A program made the position numbers and the translations under genes. 64,000 bases of DNA, taken from Pseudomonas syringae CC1557. GTDB taxonomy: Bacteria; Pseudomonadota; Gammaproteobacteria; Pseudomonadales; Pseudomonadaceae. Of the stretch, positions 12,236 through 22,649 are shown piece by piece. Position 1 is the first letter of the stretch; every line of letters begins with the position of its first letter. The notes under the pieces were generated by a model, which did no database searches, had not been told where the DNA came from, and worked only from the letters and a program-made list of their open reading frames with translations. The DNA is taken from positions 1,984,001-2,048,000 of the forward strand of contig NZ_CP007014.1 of NCBI RefSeq assembly GCF_000452705.1, given 5' to 3'.

Positions 12236-13116
12236 TGAGCGTCCTGATCAATAAAGACACCAAGGTTATCTGCCAGGGTTTCACTGGTTCGCAAGGTACC
12301 TTCCACTCCGAACAAGCCATTGCCTACGGCACTAAAATGGTCGGCGGCGTGACACCAGGCAAGGGCGGCACCACGCACCTGAACCTGCCAGTGTTCAACA
12401 CTGTGAAAGAAGCGGTAGAAACCACTGGCGCAACCGCCAGCGTTATCTACGTTCCGGCTCCTTTCTGCAAGGATTCCATCCTTGAAGCAGCGTTCGGCGG
12501 CATCAAGCTGATCGTCTGCATCACCGAAGGCATCCCGACCATCGACATGCTGGAAGCCAAGGTCAAGTGCGACGAGCTGGGTGTGATCCTGATCGGCCCT
12601 AACTGCCCAGGCGTCATCACTCCGGGCGAGTGCAAGATCGGCATCATGCCAGGTCACATTCACTTGCCAGGCAAAGTAGGCATCGTGTCGCGTTCCGGCA
12701 CCCTGACTTACGAAGCTGTGAAGCAGACCACTGACGCCGGTTTCGGTCAGTCCACCTGCGTCGGCATCGGCGGTGACCCGATCCCTGGCTCGAACTTCAT
12801 CGACATCCTGAAGCTGTTCCAGGAAGACCCGCAGACCGAAGCGATCGTCATGATCGGCGAGATCGGCGGTTCGGCTGAAGAAGAAGCGGCTGCCTACATC
12901 AAGGCACACGTGACCAAGCCGGTTGTTTCCTACATTGCTGGTGTGACTGCTCCTCCGGGCAAGCGCATGGGCCATGCCGGTGCAATCATCTCCGGTGGTA
13001 AAGGTACTGCAGACGAGAAATTCGCTGCACTGCAGGACGCTGGCGTAAAAACCGTGCGCTCCCTGGCAGACATCGGCAAGGCCCTGGCCGAGCTGACCGG
13101 TTGGCCGACCAAGTAA
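12235..13116 (+). CDS. sucD: Succinyl-CoA synthetase alpha subunit
   Basis: Carries the phosphohistidine intermediate of succinyl-CoA synthetase. The 293-residue product has the CoA-binding fold near the N-terminus ([11 protein letters not shown] at 15-25), [11 protein letters not shown] near 121-131, and the active histidine His247 in [13 protein letters not shown]. Last gene of the suc operon, closed by a strong terminator about 50 bases downstream. Confidence 0.98.
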   Translation: MSVLINKDTKVICQGFTGSQGTFHSEQAIAYGTKMVGGVTPGKGGTTHLNLPVFNTVKEAVETTGATASVIYVPAPFCKDSILEAAFGGIKLIVCITEGIPTIDMLEAKVKCDELGVILIGPNCPGVITPGECKIGIMPGHIHLPGKVGIVSRSGTLTYEAVKQTTDAGFGQSTCVGIGGDPIPGSNFIDILKLFQEDPQTEAIVMIGEIGGSAEEEAAAYIKAHVTKPVVSYIAGVTAPPGKRMGHAGAIISGGKGTADEKFAALQDAGVKTVRSLADIGKALAELTGWPTK

Positions 13117-13168
13117 GCTTCGCTGCTTGCTGAACAGACAAGCTTCGCTTGCTTGTTCCGGCGATCGA

Positions 13169-13197
13169 CAAAAGCCACCTTCGGGTGGCTTTTGTTT
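13169..13197 (+). terminator. Intrinsic terminator of the suc operon
   Basis: A perfect 11-bp stem (13169-13179 with 13184-13194) closed by a TTCG tetraloop, with a T-rich tail. An imperfect hairpin just upstream (about 13134-13160) may add to it. Confidence 0.9.
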
Positions 13198-13587
13198 GGG
13201 CGTATGAAAAGCCGGCGGGAATCCTCCAGCCCGTTTCACACATACATCGTTATTCGTCGCCCCGTTGCTGACGAGTCAATTCCCTTATCTGCTCCTGTGT
13301 CGTCGATATCGCGCACAGATCGGGCATGGACATAAGCCGCCTAATGCGCGGGCGGTCTGTCAGGTATTTCAAAGCGTATGGCAGTTGCTTCGACCGCCAG
13401 TTATTGCACCGCGCGCCCTGAGGCAGTGCATTTTTGGTCGAAGTTGGCTACCCTATGCGCCATTTTTGCGTTGCCCTCAAAAGGGGCGGTTCGCAAGGTA
13501 CTGCCACGTCTTACGCCGACGGGCTGCGTCTGCCCCATTCATGGGTGGCGTCCCATCCCTTATCTCGATTCCGTGTGGTCCCTCGCA
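13198..13587 (+). other. 390-bp gap before brnQ, no gene seen
   Basis: The open frame of brnQ runs back to 13378, but the extra 70 residues look like translated intergenic DNA (Cys/Arg/Pro-rich, no family match). I see no convincing promoter, RNA gene or repeat here. Confidence 0.5.
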
Positions 13588-14901
13588 ATGAAAGTGTTGA
13601 AAGGCCAGGACATCCTGGCACTTGGTTTCATGACATTCGCCCTGTTCGTCGGGGCTGGCAATATCATCTTCCCGCCTATCGTGGGCCTGCAGGCCGGGCC
13701 GAATGTGTGGATCGCCGCGCTCGGCTTTCTGGTTACCGCCGTCGGCTTGCCGGTGGTCACTGTAATCGCCCTAGCCAGGGTCGGTGGCGCGATGGATGCG
13801 TTGAGTAGCCCTATCGGCAAAGTGGCCGGCGGCGCGCTTGCTGCTGTGTGCTATCTGGCGGTCGGTCCGCTGTTCGCGACGCCTCGTACCGCCACCGTCT
13901 CGTTCGAAGTGGGTCTGGCACCGCTGACCGGCGACAGCCCGATGGCGTTGTTCCTCTATAGCCTGGTGTATTTCCTGGTGGTGTTCTGGGTTTCGCTGTA
14001 TCCCGGTCGTCTGCTCGATACCGTGGGACGTTTTCTGGCGCCACTGAAAATCCTCGCCCTGGCGATGTTGGGCATTGCAGCATTTGCCTTGCCCGCCGGT
14101 GGAACAGGGCAGGCTGAGCCCGCTTATGCCGCCGCACCGTTTTCTCAGGGCTTCATCAATGGTTATCTGACCATGGACACCCTGGGGGCGCTGGTCTTCG
14201 GCATTGTCATCGTCAATGCCATCCGCTCGCGCGGCGTCGAGTCGCCACGGCTGATCACGCGCTACGCGATCATCGCTGGATTGATTGCAGGGGTAGGGCT
14301 GGCGCTGGTCTATGTCAGCCTGTTCCGCCTGGGTTCCGGCAGTCACGCCGTTGCGGCAGGTGCAAGCAATGGCGCAGCCGTGTTGCACGCCTACGTGCAG
14401 CATACCTTCGGTTCGCTGGGCAGCGGGTTCCTGGCGGTACTGATCTCTCTGGCCTGTCTGGTCACGGCGGTCGGTCTGACCTGCGCCTGTGCTGAATACT
14501 TCGCCAAGGTACTGCCACTGTCCTACCGGACGCTGGTGATTATTCTGGCGGTGTTCTCGTTGCTGGTATCCAATCTGGGCCTGACCCGGCTGATTCAGTT
14601 TTCGATTCCGGTGCTTACCGCGATCTACCCGCCGTGCATCGTTCTGGTCGCGCTGAGCTTCTGTAAGGGGCTCTGGCAGAGCCAGGGACGGGTCGTTGCG
14701 CCTGTGATGCTGGTGTCTTTGATTTTCGGCCTGATCGACGCGCTGAAGGGCGCAGGCTTCGGTGAGTATCTGCCGGACGTGCTGACCAGTCTGCCACTGA
14801 GTGATCAGGGGCTGGCGTGGCTGGTGCCGTCGGTTATCACCCTGGCGGGTGCTGTGTTGGTGGACAGGGTTATGGGCAAACGCAGCGAAGCACTGGCGTG
14901 A
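13588..14901 (+). CDS. brnQ: Branched-chain amino acid carrier (LIVCS family)
   Basis: Cation-coupled uptake of leucine, isoleucine and valine across the inner membrane. From the ATG at 13588 the product is 437 residues, the length of pseudomonad BraB/BraZ proteins, with about 12 membrane segments and the family N-terminus [20 protein letters not shown] followed by GAGNIIFPP. The reading frame is open back to 13378, but upstream residues do not resemble the family, so I use 13588 although no good ribosome site is visible. The position after sucD matches braB in P. aeruginosa as I recall it. Confidence 0.93.
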   Translation: MKVLKGQDILALGFMTFALFVGAGNIIFPPIVGLQAGPNVWIAALGFLVTAVGLPVVTVIALARVGGAMDALSSPIGKVAGGALAAVCYLAVGPLFATPRTATVSFEVGLAPLTGDSPMALFLYSLVYFLVVFWVSLYPGRLLDTVGRFLAPLKILALAMLGIAAFALPAGGTGQAEPAYAAAPFSQGFINGYLTMDTLGALVFGIVIVNAIRSRGVESPRLITRYAIIAGLIAGVGLALVYVSLFRLGSGSHAVAAGASNGAAVLHAYVQHTFGSLGSGFLAVLISLACLVTAVGLTCACAEYFAKVLPLSYRTLVIILAVFSLLVSNLGLTRLIQFSIPVLTAIYPPCIVLVALSFCKGLWQSQGRVVAPVMLVSLIFGLIDALKGAGFGEYLPDVLTSLPLSDQGLAWLVPSVITLAGAVLVDRVMGKRSEALA

Positions 14902-14947
14902 ACTGCCGGAATGCCAGCCTTGGCTAACTGACAAAACGCATGACATG

Positions 14948-14975
14948 AAAAGGCCCGCTCGAAGCGGGCCTTTTC
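14948..14975. terminator. Bidirectional terminator between brnQ and lipoprotein gene
   Basis: An 11-bp perfect stem, AAAAGGCCCGC with GCGGGCCTTTT (14948-14958, 14964-14974), flanked by A- and T-runs so that it works on both strands. It sits between convergent genes. Confidence 0.9.
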
Positions 14976-14996
14976 AATTCAGCGAACTCGCCAGCC

Positions 14997-15257
14997 TTAT
15001 TTGGTGGCTGGAGCTGCTTCTGGCGCCTTGTTGGCGTTTTCTGCGGCGCGCTGTTGTGCGGCTTCCGCGTTTTTCTGGGCGGCTTCCTGGCTTTCCTTGG
15101 CCGCGTCATTCACTTTGTCCTGAGCCTTTGCCATCGACTCTTGGGACTGCTCAGCTGCCTTGTTGGCATCTTGCTGAGTGTTTTCGGATTTCTTGTCACA
15201 GGCGGCGAGGCCCAGGGTGGCAGAAAGCATCAAGGCATAGGCTAAAGTTTTACGCAT
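14997..15257 (-). CDS. Small alanine-rich lipoprotein, coiled coil
   Basis: An 86-residue secreted lipoprotein. A signal peptide ends in the lipobox LAAC, so Cys20 would be lipidated. The mature part is almost entirely Ala/Glu/Gln/Lys with heptad-like spacing and is expected to form a long helix. Composition recalls OprI-type helical lipoproteins, but there is no C-terminal Lys-Tyr-Arg type anchor beyond a final Lys. The start has a strong AAGGAG site. Function unknown; a structural envelope role is inferred. It shares a gap with htpG, which is transcribed the other way. Confidence 0.85.
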   Translation of the reverse strand: MRKTLAYALMLSATLGLAACDKKSENTQQDANKAAEQSQESMAKAQDKVNDAAKESQEAAQKNAEAAQQRAAENANKAPEAAPATK

Positions 15258-15467
15258 GGGGTGTTTCTCCTTATTAAGTATTCACGAGCCTAAGAGCGTG
15301 CGCCAAGCCTTTAAGTTCCAGGCACGAGCAGAATATCGGAGACGGTTGTTCCATGGGCGTTACAGGCCAGCGAACCTGACTGGATCGCGACCGTTGCAGG
15401 GAGGTGTCGATCAACCCGTTTCGCGTCGTTTTTCGATGCATGAATCAGCCTCCGGGCATTTTTTGCT

Positions 15468-15495
15468 CTTGAAATCCTCAACCCAGCCCCCACCT
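15468..15495 (+). promoter_or_regulatory. Probable RpoH (sigma32) promoter of htpG
   Basis: CTTGAAA (15468-15474) is followed after 13 bases by CCCCACCT (15488-15495), a good match to the known sigma32 consensus CTTGAAA-N(11-16)-CCCCATNT. It lies about 80 bases before htpG, a known heat-shock gene, so position and sequence agree. Confidence 0.75.
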
Positions 15496-15571
15496 TGATG
15501 ACTACCCGCTGTCATGCAGGCCGATGCCTCAACGTGACGGCTTATGCCATCCAGATCGGAGTTTGATGATT

Positions 15572-17482
15572 ATGAGTGTGGAAACTCAAAAGGAAACCCT
15601 GGGCTTCCAGACCGAGGTAAAGCAACTGCTGCACCTCATGATCCATTCGCTGTATTCCAACAAGGAAATCTTCCTTCGCGAATTGATCTCGAACGCGTCT
15701 GACGCGGTCGACAAATTGCGTTTTGAAGCGTTGTCGAAGCCTGAGTTGCTGGAAGGTGACGGCGCAGAACTGAAGATCCGCGTGAGCTTCGACAAGGACG
15801 CGAAGACCGTTACCCTTGAAGACAACGGCATCGGTATGAGCCGTGAAGATGTGATCACCCACCTGGGCACCATTGCCAAGTCGGGCACCGCCGACTTCAT
15901 GAAAAACCTGTCGGGCGACCAGAAAAAGGATTCGCACCTGATCGGTCAGTTCGGCGTGGGCTTTTACTCGGCATTCATCGTTGCCGACCAAGTCGAAGTG
16001 TTCAGCCGTCGCGCCGGTTCGCCCGCCAGCGAAGGCGTTCACTGGTCTTCTAAAGGTGAGGGCGAGTTTGAAGTCGCCAACGTCGAAAAGGCCGAGCGCG
16101 GTACGCGTATCGTGTTGCACCTGAAAAACGGTGAAGAAGAGTTCGCAGACGGTTACCGCCTGCGCAACATCATCAAGAAATACTCCGACCACATCGCCTT
16201 GCCGATCGAACTGCCCAAAGAGCAGGCTGCGGCCGCCGAGGGTGAGGAAGCACCTGCGCTGGAATGGGAAACCGTCAACCGCGCCAGCGCACTCTGGACC
16301 CGTCCACGCACTGAAGTGAAGGACGAGGAGTACCAGGAGTTCTACAAGCACGTCGCCCACGACTACGAGAACCCGCTGAGCTGGAGCCACAACAAGGTTG
16401 AAGGCAAGCTGGAATACACCTCGCTGTTGTACGTACCTGCACGTGCCCCGTTCGATCTGTATCAGCGTGAAGCGCCACGCGGCCTGAAGTTGTATGTGCA
16501 GCGTGTGTTTGTCATGGACCAGGCCGAATCGTTCCTGCCGTTGTACATGCGCTTCGTCAAGGGCGTGGTCGATTCCAATGACCTGTCGCTGAACGTTTCC
16601 CGCGAAATCCTGCAGAAAGATCCGATCATCGATTCGATGAAGTCGGCGCTGACCAAGCGCGTGCTGGACATGCTGGAGAAACTGGCGAAAAACGAGCCCG
16701 AGAAGTACAAGGGTTTCTGGAAAAACTTCGGCCAGGTCCTCAAGGAAGGGCCGGCGGAAGACTTCGCCAACAAGGAAAAAATCGCCGGTCTGCTGCGTTT
16801 TGCATCGACTTCCGACGACAGCGGCGAGCAGAGTGTGTCTCTGGCTGAGTACCTGGCGCGTGCCAAGGAAGGCCAGGACAAGATCTATTACCTCACCGGT
16901 GAATCCTACGCGCAGGTCAAGAACAGCCCGCACCTTGAGGTCTTCCGCAAGAAAGGCATCGAAGTGCTGTTGCTCACCGACCGTATCGACGAGTGGCTTA
17001 TGAGCTACCTCAGCGATTTCGACGGCAAGAGCTTTGTCGACGTGGCGCGTGGAGATCTGGATCTGGGCAATCTTGACTCTGAAGAGGACAAGAAAGCACA
17101 GGAAGAGATCGCCAAGGACAAGGAAGGTCTTATCGAGCGCTTGAAAGCCGCGCTCGGTGATGCGGTAAGTGAAGTGCGGGTTTCGCACCGTCTGACCGAT
17201 TCGCCAGCCATTCTGGCCATTGGCGAGCAGGACATGGGTCTGCAAATGCGTCAGATTCTGGAAGCCAGCGGTCAGAAGGTTCCTGAATCGAAGCCGATCT
17301 TCGAATTCAATCCGGCTCACCCGCTGATCGGCAAGCTGGACGCAGAGCAGAGTGAAGAACGCTTCGGCGATCTGTCGCACATCCTGTTCGATCAGGCGGC
17401 TCTGGCTGCTGGCGACAGCCTGAAAGATCCGGCGGCCTATGTACGCCGTTTGAACAAGTTGTTGGTAGAACTGTCGGTTTGA
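15572..17482 (+). CDS. htpG: Chaperone HtpG (Hsp90 family)
   Basis: ATP-dependent cytoplasmic chaperone. The product is 636 residues from the ATG at 15572 ([12 protein letters not shown]). The N-terminal GHKL ATPase domain shows [20 protein letters not shown] and [11 protein letters not shown]; the middle domain contains [12 protein letters not shown] and the conserved VSREILQ; the C-terminal dimer domain closes the protein. An ATG at 15566 would add two residues; a GGAG site (15558-15561) fits either. The RpoH promoter upstream suggests heat induction. A terminator follows. Confidence 0.97.
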   Translation: MSVETQKETLGFQTEVKQLLHLMIHSLYSNKEIFLRELISNASDAVDKLRFEALSKPELLEGDGAELKIRVSFDKDAKTVTLEDNGIGMSREDVITHLGTIAKSGTADFMKNLSGDQKKDSHLIGQFGVGFYSAFIVADQVEVFSRRAGSPASEGVHWSSKGEGEFEVANVEKAERGTRIVLHLKNGEEEFADGYRLRNIIKKYSDHIALPIELPKEQAAAAEGEEAPALEWETVNRASALWTRPRTEVKDEEYQEFYKHVAHDYENPLSWSHNKVEGKLEYTSLLYVPARAPFDLYQREAPRGLKLYVQRVFVMDQAESFLPLYMRFVKGVVDSNDLSLNVSREILQKDPIIDSMKSALTKRVLDMLEKLAKNEPEKYKGFWKNFGQVLKEGPAEDFANKEKIAGLLRFASTSDDSGEQSVSLAEYLARAKEGQDKIYYLTGESYAQVKNSPHLEVFRKKGIEVLLLTDRIDEWLMSYLSDFDGKSFVDVARGDLDLGNLDSEEDKKAQEEIAKDKEGLIERLKAALGDAVSEVRVSHRLTDSPAILAIGEQDMGLQMRQILEASGQKVPESKPIFEFNPAHPLIGKLDAEQSEERFGDLSHILFDQAALAAGDSLKDPAAYVRRLNKLLVELSV

Positions 17483-17497
17483 TAGCCGATTGACAAG

Positions 17498-17522
17498 AAA
17501 CCCGCTTCGGCGGGTTTTTTGT
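17498..17522 (+). terminator. Intrinsic terminator of htpG
   Basis: AAACCCGC pairs with GCGGGTTT around a TTCG loop (17498-17517), followed by a T-run. Confidence 0.9.
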
Positions 17523-17579
17523 TTTAATTTCCGTGACACGTTTTTCCTTTTTCCTTTTTCCAGTGATCAGGAGTCAGCA

Positions 17580-18308
17580 ATGAGCAGCAATATCAATGTA
17601 CGTTCTGTGGTTTATCAGATTGATGGTCAGCCTTACGAAAGCCGTCTGGTGTACGACGCCAACGCTGCTGCGCCACAGCCCGGTCTGCTGATGGCGCCCA
17701 ACTGGATGGGTGTCAGCCAGGGCGCCGAAGACATTGCCAAAGCAGTGGCCGAGAAGGGCTATGTGGTGTTGCTGGCTGATCTTTATGGTCAGCAGATTCG
17801 CCCGAGTAACAACGACGAGGCGGGTGCCGCCATGACGCCGCTGAAGAACGATCGTGGTTTGCTGCGCAAGCGTATGCAGGCAGGTCTCGATCAGTTGTTG
17901 AGTCAGGCGGATGTTTCACTGGATGTAAGTCGAATCGCAACCTTCGGTTTTTGCTTTGGCGGCTGCTGCTCGCTGGAACTGGCGCGTACCGGTGCTGAGC
18001 TGAAAGCCGCGATTTCCTTCCACGGCACGCTGGATACGCCGAACCCGGCTGATGCACACAACATCAAAGGCTCGGTGCTGGTCTTGCACGGCGCTTCTGA
18101 TCCATTGGTGCCGAAAGAGCAACTGCCGGCTTTCGAGGATGAAATGAACGCTGCTGGCGTGGACTGGCAACTGCACAGCTACGGCGGCGCATTTCACTCA
18201 TTCACCGATCCGCACGCCAACGTGCCGGGCATGATGATGTACGACGCCAAAGTGGCAGGGCGTGCGTTCAAGTCGATGCATGATCTGTTGGGCGAAGTGT
18301 TCGGCTGA
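17580..18308 (+). CDS. Dienelactone hydrolase family protein
   Basis: A 242-residue alpha/beta hydrolase. The dienelactone-hydrolase hallmark is present: the nucleophile is a cysteine, Cys125 in GFCFGG, with Asp174 in GASDPLV and His206 in GAFHSF completing the triad. The real substrate is unknown; in pseudomonads this gene sits next to htpG rather than in an aromatic-degradation cluster, so carboxymethylenebutenolidase activity should not be assumed. The start at 17580 is chosen for its CAGGAG site; the open frame before it is not conserved-looking. Confidence 0.88.
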   Translation: MSSNINVRSVVYQIDGQPYESRLVYDANAAAPQPGLLMAPNWMGVSQGAEDIAKAVAEKGYVVLLADLYGQQIRPSNNDEAGAAMTPLKNDRGLLRKRMQAGLDQLLSQADVSLDVSRIATFGFCFGGCCSLELARTGAELKAAISFHGTLDTPNPADAHNIKGSVLVLHGASDPLVPKEQLPAFEDEMNAAGVDWQLHSYGGAFHSFTDPHANVPGMMMYDAKVAGRAFKSMHDLLGEVFG

Positions 18309-18430
18309 GAAGTTGCTGCTTCGCGTCTGATGCCAAGTGCGCGGCGCAACGTAGATGCGTGACGCGGAGTGTCCGAAGGAACACTAGCGTGCTGCGCTGT
18401 GCAGGACTGTAATGCCTTGCCCGAGTCACA

Positions 18431-18460
18431 AAAAAGGCGCCTCGAAAGGCGCCTCTTTTA
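18431..18460. terminator. Bidirectional terminator between hydrolase and fabB
   Basis: AGGCGCC (18435-18441) pairs with GGCGCCT (18448-18454), with an A-run before and T-run after, placed between convergent genes. Confidence 0.85.
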
Positions 18461-18478
18461 TGGGTTGCAAAAGCCGTA

Positions 18479-19702
18479 TTACTTGCCCGCCCAGCGCTTC
18501 AGTACCAGCGTGGCGTTGGTACCGCCGAAGCCGAAGCTGTTGCTCATGACCAGATCGATCTTCGCATCTTCCTTGGTCTTGAGCAGGATAGGCATGTCGG
18601 CAATCGCCGGGTCCAGCTCGTCGATGTTGGCCGAACCTGCGATGAAGTTGTTCTCCATCATCAGCAGGCAGTAGATCGCTTCGTGAACGCCTGCAGCGCC
18701 CAGCGAGTGGCCGGACAGGCTCTTTGTCGAGCTGATGGCCGGGGCATGGGAGCCGAATACTTCGCGTACACCGTCCATTTCCTTGGCGTCGCCAACCGGG
18801 GTCGAGGTGCCGTGGGTGTTGATGTAATCGACGTCTTTCTTGTCGAGACCGGCCAGCGCCATCTGCATGCAGCGAATGGCACCTTCACCGCTCGGCGCAA
18901 CCATGTCGTAGCCGTCGGAGGTAGCACCGTAACCGACGATTTCAGCGTAGATTTTCGCGCCGCGTGCCAGAGCGTGTTCCAGCTCTTCGACAACGACCAT
19001 GCCGCCGCCACCGGCAATGACGAAACCGTCACGCTTGGCGTCGTAGGCACGGGAGGCTTTTTCCGGTGTTTCGTTATACTGGGTAGACAATGCACCCATG
19101 GCGTCGAACAGGAACGACTGGCTCCAGTGCTCTTCTTCACCACCACCGGCAAACACGATGTCCTGCTTGCCCAGCTGGATCTGCTCGACAGCATTGCCGA
19201 TGCAGTGGGCGCTGGTGGCACAAGCGGACGAGATGGAGTAGTTCACACCCTTGATCTTGAAGGGGGTGGCCAGGCAAGCCGAAACGGTGCTGCCCATGGT
19301 CCGCGTGACGCGGTATGGACCGACGCGCTTGACGCCTTTTTCGCGCAGGATGTCCAGCGCTTCCATCTGGTTCAGGGTCGAAGCGCCGCCGCTACCGGCG
19401 ATCAGGCCGGTACGCACATTGGACACCTGCTCGTCGGTCAGGCCCGAGTCGGTAATGGCGTCTTTCATCGCCAGATAGGCATAAGCAGCCGCATGGCCGA
19501 CAAAGCGGAAGATCTTGCGATCGATCAGTTCTTCCAGGTCCAGGTCGATGGACCCGGACACCCGGCTGCGCAGACCCATCTCAGCATATTCCGGGTTGAA
19601 GCGGATGCCAGGGCGGTTAGCACGCAGGTTGGCGGTGACGGTTTCTTTGTCATTGCCCAAGCAGGAAACAATACCCAGACCAGTGATAACGACGCGGCGC
19701 AT
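18479..19702 (-). CDS. fabB: 3-oxoacyl-ACP synthase I
   Basis: Elongating condensing enzyme of fatty acid synthesis, needed for unsaturated chains together with FabA. The product is 407 residues. Active-site Cys161 lies in [10 protein letters not shown], and the two catalytic histidines are in [11 protein letters not shown] and SGHSLGAAG. An open frame upstream to 19786 overlaps the end of fabA and has no family character; the ATG at 19702 gives the standard [10 protein letters not shown] start. It follows fabA by ten bases in one operon. Confidence 0.97.
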   Translation of the reverse strand: MRRVVITGLGIVSCLGNDKETVTANLRANRPGIRFNPEYAEMGLRSRVSGSIDLDLEELIDRKIFRFVGHAAAYAYLAMKDAITDSGLTDEQVSNVRTGLIAGSGGASTLNQMEALDILREKGVKRVGPYRVTRTMGSTVSACLATPFKIKGVNYSISSACATSAHCIGNAVEQIQLGKQDIVFAGGGEEEHWSQSFLFDAMGALSTQYNETPEKASRAYDAKRDGFVIAGGGGMVVVEELEHALARGAKIYAEIVGYGATSDGYDMVAPSGEGAIRCMQMALAGLDKKDVDYINTHGTSTPVGDAKEMDGVREVFGSHAPAISSTKSLSGHSLGAAGVHEAIYCLLMMENNFIAGSANIDELDPAIADMPILLKTKEDAKIDLVMSNSFGFGGTNATLVLKRWAGK

Positions 19703-19712
19703 GCGAGTACCC

Positions 19713-20228
19713 TTAGAAATTTTCAGTGGAAGTAAATACGCCGACCCGAAGGCCTTCGGCGGTATAAATTTCGCGACCGTCGACACTCACCGAACCGTCG
19801 GCGATGGCCAGGTTCAGCTTGCCCTTCAGGACGCGTTTGATATGAATGTTGTAAGTGACTTTTTTGGCGGTCGGAAGGACCTGGCCAAAAAACTTCACTT
19901 CGCCTGAACCCAGGGCGCGGCCGCGGCCGGGGTTGCCCTGCCAGCCAAGATAGAAGCCGACCAGTTGCCACATGGCGTCGAGGCCCAGGCAGCCTGGCAT
20001 GACCGGATCACCTTCAAAGTGACAGGCAAAGAACCAGAGGTCAGGCGTGATGTCGAGTTCAGCGACCAACTCACCCTTGCCGAACTTGCCGCCTTCTTCG
20101 CTGATGTGCGTAATGCGATCAACCATCAGCATGTTGGGGGCGGGCAGTTGCGCGTTACCTGGGCCGAACAGCTCGCCACGACTGCAGCGCAGCAAGTCTT
20201 CCCGGGTAAAGGCGTGTTGTTTGGTCAT
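19713..20228 (-). CDS. fabA: 3-hydroxydecanoyl-ACP dehydratase/isomerase
   Basis: Dehydrates 3-hydroxydecanoyl-ACP and isomerises trans-2 to cis-3-decenoyl-ACP, the branch point to unsaturated fatty acids. The 171-residue product has the catalytic pair His70 ([14 protein letters not shown]) and Asp84 (GLDAMWQL). First gene of fabA-fabB. A near-palindrome about 150 bases upstream may be the operator. Confidence 0.97.
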   Translation of the reverse strand: MTKQHAFTREDLLRCSRGELFGPGNAQLPAPNMLMVDRITHISEEGGKFGKGELVAELDITPDLWFFACHFEGDPVMPGCLGLDAMWQLVGFYLGWQGNPGRGRALGSGEVKFFGQVLPTAKKVTYNIHIKRVLKGKLNLAIADGSVSVDGREIYTAEGLRVGVFTSTENF

Positions 20229-20374
20229 GCGAGCTCCTCAATAATCGTGTTCGGCAGGTTCGAGCGCCATTGGCCTGAAGCCGGTCCCGGAGGACTGGTT
20301 CACCAGAGCCCTGTCCGGCAGCCTACTCATAGACTGTTGCGTTGTAATGAAAGTCACAGCTCAGGCGAAATCAA

Positions 20375-20390
20375 AGTACACCTGTGCACT
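20375..20390. promoter_or_regulatory. Candidate FabR/DesT-type operator upstream of fabA
   Basis: AGTACAC-CT-GTGCACT is an inverted repeat with 7-bp arms and one mismatch pair. It recalls the ACA/TGT-centred palindromes bound by FabR in E. coli and DesT in P. aeruginosa, which tune unsaturated fatty acid synthesis. It lies between the upstream sensor-kinase gene and fabA, about 150 bases from the fabA start. Assignment is by resemblance only. Confidence 0.4.
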
Positions 20391-20447
20391 GAATTTTGTC
20401 GTCCGGCCGATTTTACAGGTCCATCCGGCTGCCAAGACTGCCGCAAT

Positions 20448-22373
20448 TTAACATTTATCGCCAGTCGCAGGTGCCCGAAAGGCCATCCAACGCAACAAAA
20501 CCTTCTGTAAATCAGCATGTTTGAACGGCTTGGCCAGGTAGTCATCCATGCCTGCCTGTAAACAGGCATCCCGGTCACCCTGCAATGCGTTGGCAGTCAA
20601 GGCAATGATTGGGATTCGATCAGGCCCGGAAAGTTGCCTGATTCGTCGCGTTGCCTCGTAGCCGTCCATGACCGGCAGTCGGCAATCCATCAGAATCAAA
20701 GCGTAATGCCCCGTGCCGGCCTTCATGACGGCCTCCGCGCCATCGACCGCCACGTCCACCTCGCAGTCCATATGATGCAGCATGGCCTGGACCACGGTGC
20801 GGTTCACCGGGTTGTCTTCGACCAGCAGTATTTTGCGCAGTCCATCGTGCTCGCCAAGTGTAGAAGGTTGCTCGCTGACAGCCGCCGGCAGGTTGTGCGA
20901 CACAGTCAGCGGGATTTGCAGGGTGAAGACCGAGCCTGATCCTTCCTGGCTTTTGGCCCGCAGGGTGCCACCCATGCGTTCGGCGAGTGTGCGGGCAATC
21001 GGCAGCCCCAGTCCGGTTCCGCCATAGCGCCTGGAAATCGAGCTGTCTGCCTGCTTGAAAGCATCGAACATGGACTCCAGCCGGTCGGCCTCAATACCGA
21101 TGCCACTGTCATGCACGGTGCAGGTGAAGCGCAGGTGGTCGTTGTCGAGCATTGCCCACTCGGCCTCCACGCAGACATTTCCCTGCTCGGTGAACTTGAG
21201 CGCGTTACCGATGAGGTTCACCAGAATCTGCCGAATCCGCGTCGGATCGCCCACGACCGTCAGCGCCTCCAGCCCCGGCTGAATATGCAGTTTGAGCGTT
21301 AATTTGCGTTGCATGGCGCTGTGGTTGAATGCATGGGTCGAAGCGCTGACCAGTTCCGCGAGGTTAAACGCGATGCCTTCCATTTGCAGCGCGTCGCGTT
21401 CGATTCGGGAAAAGTCGAGAATGTCGTTGATGACCCGCAGCAAGTGTTCCGTGGACTCGGTTGCCAGCGTCGCATATTCGCTCTGCTCGTTGGTCATGCG
21501 GGTGGTTTCCATGAGCTGCAACATGCCTAGCACGCCATTCATGGGAGTACGCAGTTCATGGCTCATCATTGCCAGAAAATCCGATTTGGCGCGGTTGGCC
21601 TGTTCGGCCTCTTCACGCGCCTGGATCAATTGCGCCACCGAGCGTTGCTGCTCAAGGCTGGCACGGTGCAGATTTTCTGCCAGATTATTGATATGCCGTG
21701 CCAGTGCGCCCAGTTCTGCATCGTCGCTGACGGGCAGTGGAGTGTGGTAGTCGCCTTGCTGAATGGCCTTGAGGGCTTCACCCATCGCGCTGATGGGGCG
21801 GGAGAGGCTCTGCGCCAGACGCCGGGCGAGCAGGAAGGTAAAGAGCAACGCGCAGAGGGCCAGGACTGCTGCCTTGAGAAGAATTTCCTGCTGGCGCTGG
21901 CTGAATGCTTCATTGGACATGCCGACCAGAACCCTTCCCAGATAGTCCTGCGAGGCGCTGTCCGGCGTCTTTTTGCTGGCCGCCTGACGGCCACGGGCCG
22001 CCGTGTGCTGGCGATAGATAGGCGCCTGGAATATTTCCATTTGCCGGGTCTGCTGCTCGTCTTCGCGGGGTTGATCGATGTAGATCAGTACCGTATTGGA
22101 ACTGTCCTGAATTTCCACGTAGCGGACGTTGGGCATCGACAGGGTTGCGCGCATCAGGGCCTTCAGGCCGTCGATATCGTCCGCAGTCACGCCGGGTTCA
22201 GTGGCCGGAGCCAGTTGGTTGGCGATGAGCTGCCCAGTGTGATTGAGCTCCTGGCGTAAATCCTGAATGCGTACGAAGGTGAAGAAGCTGATCAGCAGCA
22301 CCGTCAGCAACAGGGCCGGGCCGAGGCTGATGACCTGGGTGCGGGTATTGATGTCCCAATGACGAAATGTCAT
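20448..22373 (-). CDS. Hybrid sensor histidine kinase (PA1611-like)
   Basis: Inner-membrane hybrid sensor kinase of 641 residues. Order: TM1 (about 17-34); periplasmic region (about 35-163); TM2 (about 164-183); HAMP linker (about 184-240); short coiled coil; HisKA with phospho-His272 in [12 protein letters not shown]; an HATPase domain with GNALKFTEQ and GGTGLGLPI; and a C-terminal receiver with Asp563 in [14 protein letters not shown]. There is no HPt domain, so phosphotransfer needs a separate partner. Gene position (fabB-fabA-kinase-gpsA) matches PA1611 of P. aeruginosa, reported to bind the sensor RetS in the Gac/Rsm network; the same role here is inference. Start chosen at the ATG with an AAGGCGAG site. 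Confidence 0.88.
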   Translation of the reverse strand: MTFRHWDINTRTQVISLGPALLLTVLLISFFTFVRIQDLRQELNHTGQLIANQLAPATEPGVTADDIDGLKALMRATLSMPNVRYVEIQDSSNTVLIYIDQPREDEQQTRQMEIFQAPIYRQHTAARGRQAASKKTPDSASQDYLGRVLVGMSNEAFSQRQQEILLKAAVLALCALLFTFLLARRLAQSLSRPISAMGEALKAIQQGDYHTPLPVSDDAELGALARHINNLAENLHRASLEQQRSVAQLIQAREEAEQANRAKSDFLAMMSHELRTPMNGVLGMLQLMETTRMTNEQSEYATLATESTEHLLRVINDILDFSRIERDALQMEGIAFNLAELVSASTHAFNHSAMQRKLTLKLHIQPGLEALTVVGDPTRIRQILVNLIGNALKFTEQGNVCVEAEWAMLDNDHLRFTCTVHDSGIGIEADRLESMFDAFKQADSSISRRYGGTGLGLPIARTLAERMGGTLRAKSQEGSGSVFTLQIPLTVSHNLPAAVSEQPSTLGEHDGLRKILLVEDNPVNRTVVQAMLHHMDCEVDVAVDGAEAVMKAGTGHYALILMDCRLPVMDGYEATRRIRQLSGPDRIPIIALTANALQGDRDACLQAGMDDYLAKPFKHADLQKVLLRWMAFRAPATGDKC

Positions 22374-22603
22374 TGGCTGCTCGCCTTGCGTACAAGGCAA
22401 TACGCCTGAAATCCGATTGATGCTTCCATGCCTGTGTGCTCGGTGGTCGCGTATCGGTCCCGGCGCGCAGCAAGCTCGCACGCAAAAAAGGGAACCGACC
22501 GTAGTGATAGTTCATGCGGGTTGTGCGCATGTTAACCGAGATGGCCCGGGTTTCCGCCAGCAAGTTGTTGTGCATGGCCGCTGGCTGATAGCGTGGCGCT
22601 CCG

Positions 22604-22609
22604 TATAAT
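22604..22609 (+). promoter_or_regulatory. Perfect -10 hexamer, probable gpsA promoter
   Basis: TATAAT at 22604-22609, 40 bases before the gpsA start. The -35 region is poor (CTGGCT-like), so an activator or weak constitutive use is possible. Confidence 0.5.
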
Positions 22610-22649
22610 GCCCGCATCGCCTTTTAACGGCTCTGGATGGATAGTTTTT

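Noticed and set aside
13378..13587. 70-residue N-terminal extension of BrnQ
   Set aside because: No hydrophobic or family character; the normal BrnQ start is at 13588.
15542..17539. 665-codon open frame opposite htpG
   Set aside because: Mirror frame of htpG with no family match.
18355..18395. Short GTGACGCGGAG-type palindrome after the dienelactone hydrolase gene
   Set aside because: Only a faint resemblance to the repeat core; too degenerate to call a copy.
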